DNA from: Azospirillum picis
GTDB lineage: Bacteria > Pseudomonadota > Alphaproteobacteria > Azospirillales > Azospirillaceae
Direction of reading: 5' to 3'
DNA length: 64,000 nt
Assembly (NCBI RefSeq): GCF_017876115.1
Contig: NZ_JAGINO010000013.1
Span: 116,538-180,537 of the forward strand
Part shown: positions 26,176-33,474 of the stretch, one piece after another
Numbering within the stretch: the stretch's first letter is position 1
How the letters are laid out: each line of letters begins with the position of its first letter
The notes under the pieces: generated by a model
Database searches by the model: none
What the model saw: only the letters and a program-made list of their open reading frames with translations
What the model was told of the DNA's origin: nothing
Position numbers and translations under genes: made by a program

Positions 26176-27989
26176 GGCGTGCTCCCGGCGGCGCGCGCCA
26201 CCAGCTTGGGCTCGCCGGCGGCCTTCTCCGCGGCAGGCAGGGCGACCACCGCCCCGGCCCCGTCCTTGGCCGCCTCCCTGGCCCCGTCCCGAGCCGTCTC
26301 CGGCGGCCGGCCGGAGAGGCGGGCGGCGGCCTGGGTCGGGGTGACCACCCCCTCGATGATGCCGTCGCGCATCACCGCGACCTTGTCGAGGACGGTGAGC
26401 AGGCGGGGGTGATGGGTGATCGCCACGATGGTGCAGCCGCGCTGCTTGGCCTCGCTGACCGCCCGCACCAGCGCCTCTTCGCCGGCGGCGTCGAGGTTGG
26501 CGTCGGGCTCGTCCAGCACCAGCAGGCTCGGCTCGCCGAACAGGGCGCGGGCGAGCGCCAGGCGCTGGCGCTGGCCGCCCGACAGCGTGTAGCCGGCACT
26601 GCCGATTTCGGAATCGTAGCCGTGCGGCAGGTGCCCGATCATCTCGTGGATGTGGGCGCGCTTGGCGGCGGTCACCACCGCCAGCGGGTCGGCCTCGCCC
26701 ATGCGGGCGATGTTGTCGCGCACCGTGCCGTCGAGCAGGCTGACCGACTGGGGCAGGTAGCCGACATGGGCGCCGAAATTCTCGCGGTTCCACAGATAGA
26801 CGTCGTGGCCGTCGAGCCGCACCGCCCCGCCGGTCGGCTGCCAGACGCCGACCAGCAGGCGGGCGAGCGTCGACTTGCCCGAGGCCGAGGGGCCGACGAT
26901 GCCCACCGCCTCGCCGGGGGCGACGAACAGCGACACCCCCTTCAGCACCGCCCGGTTGGCGCCGGGCGGCACATAGACGAGCCGGTCGATCTCCAGGATG
27001 CCCTCGGGCCGCGGCAGCTCCATGGTCGAGCGGCCGGCGCCGCGGTCGGCCAGCAGGGCGCGCAGCCGGCGCTGCGCGCCGAGCGCCGCGGCCCAGCGCC
27101 GCCAGTCGCTGATGATGTGCTCGAACGGGGCGAGCGCCCGCGCCACGATGATGCTGGCGGCGAACAGGCTGCCCGGCGAGGCGGCATTGTCGACCACCAG
27201 CGAGACGCCCACCGCCATGGCGCCGATCTGGATGGCCATCCGCACCAGCCGCGACAGGGCGCCGAGCGCGGTGGCGCGGCGCAGGCTGGCGTCGGCCAGC
27301 CGGTTGGCCTCGTCGGTGGCGGCCAGCCAGCGCCGGGTCAGCGGCTGGGCCATGCCCATGGCGTCGATCACCTCGACATGGCGCAGCGCGCCCAGCAGCT
27401 CCTCGTTGGCGGCCAGCGTCGCCGCCTCGGTGTCGCGGCGCGAGCGGCGGGTGGCGAGTTCGGTGGCCAGCGCCAGGACGACCAGCACGGCGGCGCTGGC
27501 GACGGCGACCACGCCGTAGGCGGGATGGAAGGCGAACAGCACGGCGAAGAACAGCGGCGACCACAGCAGCTCGAGCGCCGAGGTCGCCGCATTGCCGCCG
27601 ATGAACAGCTTGAGCTCCTGGATGTCACGCAGGCCCTGGGTGCCGGCCTTGCCGCGCAGGGTCTGCGCGATGATCGCCTCGATGGCGTCCAGCCCCAGCC
27701 GCTGGCCCAGCCAGGTCGCCAGCTTCTGGTAGATGCGGATGCGGCAGTAGTCGAGGACGGCGTAGAGCGTCAGCCCGCCGAGCGCCACCACGGTCAGCGC
27801 CATCAGCGTGCTGAGGCTGTGGCTGGACAGCACACGGTCGTAGATCTGCATCATGTAGAGCGGGACGATCAGCAGGCCGATGCTGGTGAACAGGCTGATC
27901 ACGACGGCCAGCGCCATGCCGGGGGCGCAGCGCCGCAGCGCCTCGTCCAGGGGGCTGGCGGCCGGCACTGCGCTGGTGGGCTGGCTCAT
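26172..27989 (-). CDS. Type I secretion ABC exporter ATPase (PrtD family)
   Basis: 605 aa. There is no N-terminal peptidase domain. The membrane domain is residues about 22-300 (ISLFTSIGLLIVPLYMMQIYDRV is the first helix region). The nucleotide-binding domain has Walker A GPSASGKST (366-374), signature LSGGQ (469-473), Walker B LLVLDEP with catalytic Glu494, and switch His526. Size and motifs match the PrtD/AprD/RsaD group, which exports RTX proteases, S-layer proteins and adhesins. Start and stop overlap both neighbours by 4 bp, so it is translationally coupled to GT2 upstream and HlyD downstream. The likely substrate is the RTX protein at 29955, perhaps also the other RTX proteins and the giant adhesin. 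Confidence 0.94.
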   Translation of the reverse strand: MSQPTSAVPAASPLDEALRRCAPGMALAVVISLFTSIGLLIVPLYMMQIYDRVLSSHSLSTLMALTVVALGGLTLYAVLDYCRIRIYQKLATWLGQRLGLDAIEAIIAQTLRGKAGTQGLRDIQELKLFIGGNAATSALELLWSPLFFAVLFAFHPAYGVVAVASAAVLVVLALATELATRRSRRDTEAATLAANEELLGALRHVEVIDAMGMAQPLTRRWLAATDEANRLADASLRRATALGALSRLVRMAIQIGAMAVGVSLVVDNAASPGSLFAASIIVARALAPFEHIISDWRRWAAALGAQRRLRALLADRGAGRSTMELPRPEGILEIDRLVYVPPGANRAVLKGVSLFVAPGEAVGIVGPSASGKSTLARLLVGVWQPTGGAVRLDGHDVYLWNRENFGAHVGYLPQSVSLLDGTVRDNIARMGEADPLAVVTAAKRAHIHEMIGHLPHGYDSEIGSAGYTLSGGQRQRLALARALFGEPSLLVLDEPDANLDAAGEEALVRAVSEAKQRGCTIVAITHHPRLLTVLDKVAVMRDGIIEGVVTPTQAAARLSGRPPETARDGAREAAKDGAGAVVALPAAEKAAGEPKLVARAAGSTP

Positions 27990-29875
27990 CGCGCCGGGCT
28001 CCTGGCAAAGGCCGCTTCGATCCCGGCGATCGCCGACGCCCAGCGGCCATGGTGCAGGCGTCGGTTGTAGTGGCAGGCCGCCGTGCGGTGATAGGCCGCA
28101 TGCTCGCGGATCGACTGGCGCTCCATGTGGTAGAGCTCGACGTCGGCGGCATAGCGGCAGTCGCCGCCGGCGGCGCGGATCTTCAGGCAGAAGTCGCTGT
28201 CTTCATAATCGCCGATGACATAGTCCTCGCAGATGCCGCCGACCTGGTCGAAGCTGGCGCGGCGGACCGCCAGGCAGGCGCCGGTGACCGCCGGGACCGA
28301 CCGGCTGCGGCAGGCCGGCGCATGGTCGCGCGGATAGCCCTTGTGGTAGTGCCGGTTGTACCATTCGCCCTGCTCGTCCAGCGCCCAATGCAGCCCGGCA
28401 TGCTGGAGCGAATCGTCGTCGAACAGCAGCTTGGCCCCGACGACGCCGTTGTCGGTGCGGTCCAGGTGGCGCTGCAGCCGGGGCAGCCAGGCGGTCGGCT
28501 CGGCGAGCGGGATGACGTCGGAGTTGAGCAGCAGCAGCCGGGAGCCGGTGGAGGCGGCGACGCCGCTGTTGATCGCCGAGGCGAAGCCGAAGTTGCGGGT
28601 GTGGACGACCAGCTGCGCGGCGATGCCGAAGGCGCGGTGCAGGCCGAGCAGCATGTGCTCGAGCTGCTCGGCCTGCTCGGGCGAGTCGAGGACATAGACC
28701 AGCTCGGCCGCGGCCAGGCTGCGGTCGAGCGCGAAGGCGGCGGCCTGGTGGCGCAGGAAGCGCAGGTTGCGATAGAGCGGCACGATCACCGACCAGGCCG
28801 GACGGGTTGGCGGATCGCCGATCCGGCGGACCGCCGCCACCCGCGGGCCCTGGCGATGGGCGGCCTGCAGCGCCGCCAGGGCCGGGGCCAGCCCGCCGTC
28901 GAGCAGGGCCGCCCCGCCGGGGCCCGACAGCGCCTCCACCGGGATCGAACGCAGCAGGAGATCGCGCTGGTCGCTGGCCGACAGCGGCGGCTGGGGGGGA
29001 ACCAGCTCGACGCGGTGGCCCCCCGCCAGGCGGGCGGCGAGCGTCAGGTGGGTGCCGGTGCCGGGATCGCGCGTCGGCTGGGAGCGGCCGAACAGCAGGC
29101 GCTGGCCCGGACGGGCGGGATCGGGATGGGTGTGGCAGGCCACCTCGACGCTGGTGCCGAAGGCGGTGGTGGCGGTGAGGCCGGCCAGCATGGCCAGCGG
29201 GTCGCGCAGCCAGCCCTTGACGACGACGCTGCCGTCGGGGAGCGGCAGCGCGTAGTCGATGCCGATGCCGAAGGGCTGGTCGGGAGCCGCGCCGCGCGGG
29301 TCGCCGCCGGCCGCCGCTGCCGGGCGGCGATGGAGACGCTCGGCCTCGAGCAGCGCCCGTGCGGCATCCGGAGCGCCGGGCAGGAAGGGCTTGAGCGCGC
29401 GCAGCCAGTCGCCGACGGCGCGCGCCGCCCCGGCTTCGCCGCCGGTGCGCGCCAGCAGCGCGCCGAGACCGGAGACGGGCGCCGGTGCGCCCAGGCGGAT
29501 CAGCCGCAGCTGCTGCCGCTCGGTGAGCACCGCGATGCTCAGCCGGCGGGATGGAGCCGGCGTGTCGAGCAGGCATTCCAGGTGCGGCTGACCGCCGATG
29601 ACACGCAGGCGCGGCTGCCAGGTCAGCCGCCGCACCCGTCCGGGCTCGATCAACCATCCCATAGAGGGTGGAACCGGCACCGGCCAGGACGCGTGCCACA
29701 GGCTGTAGCCGGCGCCGAGCACCACCCCGCGTGCCGACGACCGGCTGGCCGCCGGCAGCTGCGCCAGCAGGTCGCGGCAGGAGCTGTCGCCGCCGCCGCG
29801 CGCCGCGGCCTCCAAAGCGGCCAGCACACGGCGATCGAGAGACAAAGGCACGTCGAGGACGGCGGCGTCGGGCAT
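27986..29875 (-). CDS. Glycosyltransferase family 2 with N-terminal accessory region
   Basis: 629 aa. The C-terminal 260 residues are a GT-A family 2 enzyme: WSVIVPLYRNLRFLRHQ, ELVYVLDSPE, NFGFASAINSGV, LLLLNSDVIP (DxD-like), VVGAKLLFDDDSLQHAG, and GDYEDSDFCLKIRAAGG with the catalytic acidic pair. The first 360 residues are beta-rich and unlike known catalytic folds; a segment reading DGSVVVKGWLRDP recalls the GWAWD module of the 316-aa protein downstream. The N-terminus PDAAVLDV is also shared with that protein. The start codon has no clear Shine-Dalgarno and lies just past an intrinsic terminator, consistent with lower expression than the RTX gene before it. Confidence 0.85.
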   Translation of the reverse strand: MPDAAVLDVPLSLDRRVLAALEAAARGGGDSSCRDLLAQLPAASRSSARGVVLGAGYSLWHASWPVPVPPSMGWLIEPGRVRRLTWQPRLRVIGGQPHLECLLDTPAPSRRLSIAVLTERQQLRLIRLGAPAPVSGLGALLARTGGEAGAARAVGDWLRALKPFLPGAPDAARALLEAERLHRRPAAAAGGDPRGAAPDQPFGIGIDYALPLPDGSVVVKGWLRDPLAMLAGLTATTAFGTSVEVACHTHPDPARPGQRLLFGRSQPTRDPGTGTHLTLAARLAGGHRVELVPPQPPLSASDQRDLLLRSIPVEALSGPGGAALLDGGLAPALAALQAAHRQGPRVAAVRRIGDPPTRPAWSVIVPLYRNLRFLRHQAAAFALDRSLAAAELVYVLDSPEQAEQLEHMLLGLHRAFGIAAQLVVHTRNFGFASAINSGVAASTGSRLLLLNSDVIPLAEPTAWLPRLQRHLDRTDNGVVGAKLLFDDDSLQHAGLHWALDEQGEWYNRHYHKGYPRDHAPACRSRSVPAVTGACLAVRRASFDQVGGICEDYVIGDYEDSDFCLKIRAAGGDCRYAADVELYHMERQSIREHAAYHRTAACHYNRRLHHGRWASAIAGIEAAFARSPAR

Positions 29876-29909
29876 GGCAGAGCGCTTTGATCAGGAACAC
29901 GCAAAAGCC

Positions 29910-29946
29910 GGTGCGGGTGGCCGGCGGGACGCCGGCCACCCGCACC
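29910..29946 (-). terminator. Intrinsic terminator/attenuator between RTX gene and exporter genes
   Basis: A perfect 16-bp stem (GGTGCGGGTGGCCGGC and its complement) with a 5-nt loop starts 9 nt after the RTX stop codon. On the minus strand it is followed by GGCTTTTG. Placed between the secreted substrate and its exporter, it would give high substrate and low machinery levels. Confidence 0.75.
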
Positions 29947-29954
29947 GCAACCGG

Positions 29955-31016
29955 TCAGACGATGCGGACGAAGGTGTCGATGTTGGCGCGCAGCGTCTCC
30001 TCGGACACGCCCTGCAGCGTGACGGACGCGCCCTGGCCGAGCGCGATCACCGCGCTGCCCCCTGCATCGTGCGAGATCAGCGGCAGCAGGTCGGCCGGGC
30101 TGGTGATGGTCAGGTTGTTGACGTGGGGTGCGATCTGCAGGACGTCGCCCGACTGGAAGTCGGTGATGATGTCGGTGCCGCCGTCGCTCTTGATGACGAA
30201 GACGTCGTTGCCCGAGCCGCCGGTGAGCACGTCGTTGCCGCGGTCGCCCGACAGCGTGTCGTTGCCGAGATCGCCGGACAGCCGGTCGTCGCCCTGCCCG
30301 CCATAGAGCAGGTCTTCGTTCTGGCCGCCGTGCAGCGTGTCGCTGCCGGCGTTGCCGGCCAGCACGTCGTTGCCGGCGTTGCCGTACAGGGCGTCGTCGC
30401 CGAGGTCGCCGTTGAGAGAATCGTTCCCGGCTTCGCCGAACAGGTGGTCGCTGTCCTTGCCGCCGAAGGCGATGTCGTTGCCGTCGCCGCCGGTGATGGT
30501 GTCGGCGCCCATGTTGCCGTAGAAGACGTCGTCGCCTTCGGTCGACCAGATGGAATCGTTGCCGGCGCCGCCGGCGATGGTGTCGTCGCCCAGGCCGCCG
30601 CCAACCACGTCGTCGCCCGTCCCGCCATCGACGAAGTCGTTGCCGGCGCCGCCGGTGAGCACGTCGTCGCCGCTGCCGCCGTCCAGCATGTCGGCGCCGG
30701 GGCCGCCCAGGACGTGATCGGAGCCGACGCCGCCCAGCACGGTGTCGGACCCGCCGCCGCCGGTGATGGTGCTGTTGGCGCCGGTGACCACCACGGCGAC
30801 GCCGCTGGTGTTCGACAGGTCGATGGTGGTGTCGTTGGCGCTGGTCTTGAGGATGTGGTCCGTCGCCGAGGCCGTGTAGCTGGGCTGGCTTACGATCGAG
30901 ACGTTGCTTTCGCTCAATCCCAGCCGGTCCAGGATCGACGAGATGATGTCCGCCTGGACGGCGGTGACGCCGGAGTTGGCGGTCGTGTCGAACAACCCAC
31001 CAGGAATAGTTGCCAT
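29955..31016 (-). CDS. RTX calcium-binding protein, probable type I secretion substrate
   Basis: 353 aa; RBS GGGGAG 8 nt before ATG. Residues 1-80 are a non-repetitive head, residues about 85-272 about twenty GGxGxDxUx nonapeptides forming one long beta-roll, and residues 273-353 a DIITDFQSGDVLQI cap and secretion-signal-like tail with a VTLQGV motif. There is no Sec signal. It is the first structural gene after the regulator and is separated from the exporter genes by a strong hairpin, the arrangement seen in RTX secretion operons. It may be a matrix or S-layer-like protein; there is no catalytic domain to suggest toxin or protease activity. Confidence 0.9.
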   Translation of the reverse strand: MATIPGGLFDTTANSGVTAVQADIISSILDRLGLSESNVSIVSQPSYTASATDHILKTSANDTTIDLSNTSGVAVVVTGANSTITGGGGSDTVLGGVGSDHVLGGPGADMLDGGSGDDVLTGGAGNDFVDGGTGDDVVGGGLGDDTIAGGAGNDSIWSTEGDDVFYGNMGADTITGGDGNDIAFGGKDSDHLFGEAGNDSLNGDLGDDALYGNAGNDVLAGNAGSDTLHGGQNEDLLYGGQGDDRLSGDLGNDTLSGDRGNDVLTGGSGNDVFVIKSDGGTDIITDFQSGDVLQIAPHVNNLTITSPADLLPLISHDAGGSAVIALGQGASVTLQGVSEETLRANIDTFVRIV

Positions 31017-31059
31017 TGTTGATGCTCCCCCAAACCAATTCCTGAAAAGAGATTACTGA

Positions 31060-31485
31060 TCACCATTGGAACCGATCATCGGCGGAAGTCCCCTTTTCCT
31101 TCCGCTCCGCTGACCCCATTTCCGCGGCAAACTGCTTGACCGCCCACTCCAGCTGCTCGGATGGCTGGAACTGTGTTGTTCTCTTGTCCATCCCCGCCAG
31201 CAGCGTGATCCACCCCTCCCCGGCCAGCTTCTGCACGCGCGCCTTGAGGGTCTGGTAGGAGATCTTCTCGATGGCGCGGATCGACTTGTAGCCAAGCGCC
31301 TGGCCGCCGTGCCATGCCCGATGGACTTTGAAGAGAAAGACGACCTCATCCAAACTCAGGCGAGCGAACACGCGACCGACGACGACGCTCATCCGGAGGT
31401 AATGCTCCACCAGCTGAGCGCTTCCGATCACACCATCGAGCGGGTCTTGGCTCGAATGGGCGAAGTTTTCTGTCGGCCGGGTCAT
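31060..31485 (-). CDS. Winged-helix transcriptional regulator (MarR-like)
   Basis: 141 aa. The central part LDEVVFLFKVHRAWHGGQ, then a recognition helix region ISYQTLKARVQKLAGEGWI and a beta-wing LLAGMDKRTTQFQPSEQ, has the pattern of a MarR/PadR-like winged helix with the conserved D-x-R wing. The termini are short and no ligand domain is obvious. Its stop is 43 bp before the RTX gene and on the same strand, so it is probably the first gene of the RTX-exporter operon and may autoregulate it. The family assignment is moderate. Confidence 0.6.
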   Translation of the reverse strand: MTRPTENFAHSSQDPLDGVIGSAQLVEHYLRMSVVVGRVFARLSLDEVVFLFKVHRAWHGGQALGYKSIRAIEKISYQTLKARVQKLAGEGWITLLAGMDKRTTQFQPSEQLEWAVKQFAAEMGSAERKEKGTSADDRFQW

Positions 31486-32718
31486 CCACCACCATCCTCA
31501 GCTCACCTGCCAGTGCGCCTCCGCCCCGCTATCTAAGGATGTTGGTTGGGTCACTCTGACTGACTTTCTTTCGATTTAGGTAGTATAGGTTACCGCCTCT
31601 GCGCAACAAAAGAATGATAGAGAAAAATTGCTAAAATTTTATATTTCAGAGCTGAAACCCAGAATCCGCAGGACTCCCATGGCACCTCCTCACTCCGCTG
31701 CGTCAAGTTTCACATACTATGTTATGCATGCGGCAAATGATCACGTGTTCCTTCCTGAGCCAACTTTGGCAGTTGACTTCAAGGTTCCTCTACTTCTGTT
31801 CCTTAGCAACCTTAAAATTGTCGATTTTTCGTCTGACTATCCTCCAATGGAAAGCAAAATCTTAAGAATGTTGTACACGCAATGGCGACATCGCCTCTTC
31901 ATCCATGTCTTTGTATCAAGAGCCAAATGCAACTTTTGAAAGAAAATGATCAACACCGATTTGGCTGCCCGGCTTGCCCTTGACCGCCTCTGATCAATCG
32001 AACGGGAGCCTGCGCTTGGCGCCGCACACGCTCTTGCATTCGGCCAAGGAGCCGAAGCCGCCGCTGCCTCGGGCGAACCTCTCCTGAGCACTCGCCACCA
32101 CCACTCCACCGCCCCTCGCAAACACGCAAAGGTTGAGAATCAGCTCTGCTCGCTGCTTCGGTTTATTGCCCTCATGACAGTCTGGGTTGTTGCGGAAGCC
32201 CCGTCCGTTTGCCTCCAGGCCGTCATCCCGGGGAAAGTCATGAATCTGTTTTAAAATAGTTCATAATTGAAAATATTATGCCTCCATTCCCTGAATTGAT
32301 ATCAACGTGATTATCTGGAAGAGCTACAACGCGACGATCCTCATCACCCAAAAAGATGAAATTTTCCACTTAATACACTTTGATGAATCGCACTTCATGG
32401 TTGCGAGTCGCCAGGTTTTTTGACAGGCTTGACCATAAGGACGCTCTGTTTTTCCCGTTGAAGATCGTCTTCGCAACCTTGCGTGACCGCACCTTACGCC
32501 ATGGCGATGGTGCACCCGGCTCCCACCGTCTGGGGCTCAAAATCATGATCGATCTTTCGCCGGCACCGTCGGTGTGCGGCTGTCCGCACCCTTCTGCCCG
32601 ACCATCGGCCGAACGCCGCCGGTGGGGCGATGGGTCTTGCGACACCGGCGCCACCCCGCGCCGGACCTGTGCTGCTGCCCCGCCCTCTTCCGCGCCCCGA
32701 CAGCAAGAGGTTTCCGCC
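31486..32718. other. Long intergenic region before the conjugation operon
   Basis: About 1.2 kb without a gene I can support. From 31560 to 31940 it is AT-rich, with one 103-codon plus-strand frame (31628-31939) that has no recognisable domain and no good ribosome-binding site. From 32240 to 32400 there is a second AT-rich patch. The regulator promoter (minus) and the virB promoter (plus) must both lie here. Parts may be decayed mobile-element sequence. Confidence 0.4.
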
Positions 32719-33132
32719 ATGCCCATCCCTCTGCCGCCCTCAGCGCCCGCTCCTGTCCCCGCTCTCCGGCCGAGGCTGCGGTCCGCTGCGGCAGCGCGGC
32801 ACAAGGCGGCCCGATGCTGCCCCGACAAGGACCGGTCCACCGGCCGCCCGTTGGCGTCGGCCACCGTGGCGACGGCCTTTCTCCTGCTGAGCGCCGCCCC
32901 GGCCCTGGCCCAGGCGACCGGTGGCGGCGGCGACATCACCACCTTCCTGCAGAATCTGGTCAACATCATCACCGGCGCCACCGGCCGCCTGCTGGCGGTG
33001 CTGGCGATCTGCGTCGTCGGGGTGGGAGCGTTGCTGGGGGCGCTCAGCATGCGCACCGTCGGTGGCGTGCTGCTCGGCGTCCTGCTGATCTTCTCCTCGG
33101 CCTGGCTCGTCGACCAGATCATCGGGGCCTGA
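32719..33132 (+). CDS. virB2: VirB2/TrbC family pilin
   Basis: 137 aa from ATG 32719 with AGAGG 8 nt upstream; the frame is open further upstream but codes low-quality sequence. A long arginine-rich leader ends in a hydrophobic signal (TAFLLLSAAPALAQA), then the mature about 80-residue pilin with two membrane segments (RLLAVLAICVVGVGALLGAL and VGGVLLGVLLIFSSAWLVDQI). This is the standard VirB2/TrbC prepilin plan. It forms the conjugative pilus of the type IV secretion system and is first in the virB-type operon. Confidence 0.88.
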   Translation: MPIPLPPSAPAPVPALRPRLRSAAAARHKAARCCPDKDRSTGRPLASATVATAFLLLSAAPALAQATGGGGDITTFLQNLVNIITGATGRLLAVLAICVVGVGALLGALSMRTVGGVLLGVLLIFSSAWLVDQIIGA

Positions 33133-33135
33133 GCG

Positions 33136-33474
33136 ATGGAGCCGGAACGCTTGAGCGAGGATCCGCTGTTCCTCGCCTGCACCCGCCCGGCCATGTGGCA
33201 CGGCGTGCCGTTGGAGGCGGTCGCCGTCAACGGGATGGCGACCACCATCGTCTTCGTGATGATGGGCACCCCGCTCTACCTGCTGGTCGGCGTCGCCCTG
33301 CACAGCGCCATCCGCCTGGTGATCGCCTTCGACTACAACATGTTCGGCCTGCTGCGGCTGTGGGCCGACACCAAGGCGCGGGCACGCAATCGCGAGCTGT
33401 GGGGCGGCTCCTCGGTCAGTCCGCTGCCCCTCGGCCGCGCCCGCCATGCCCGGGAGGTCCGCCTCCATGTTTAA
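33136..33474 (+). CDS. virB3: VirB3/TrbD family inner-membrane protein
   Basis: 112 aa, starting 3 bp after virB2. The N-terminal DPLFLACTRPAMWHGVPL is the VirB3 signature. A hydrophobic hairpin (TTIVFVMMGTPLYLLVGVAL) follows, then a basic tail. VirB3 pairs with the VirB4 ATPase during pilus assembly. The C-terminus overlaps the virB4 start by 8 bp. Confidence 0.88.
   Translation: MEPERLSEDPLFLACTRPAMWHGVPLEAVAVNGMATTIVFVMMGTPLYLLVGVALHSAIRLVIAFDYNMFGLLRLWADTKARARNRELWGGSSVSPLPLGRARHAREVRLHV

Noticed and set aside
31628..31939. 103-codon plus-strand gene
   Set aside because: No recognisable domain or ribosome-binding site in AT-rich DNA; described only within the gap.
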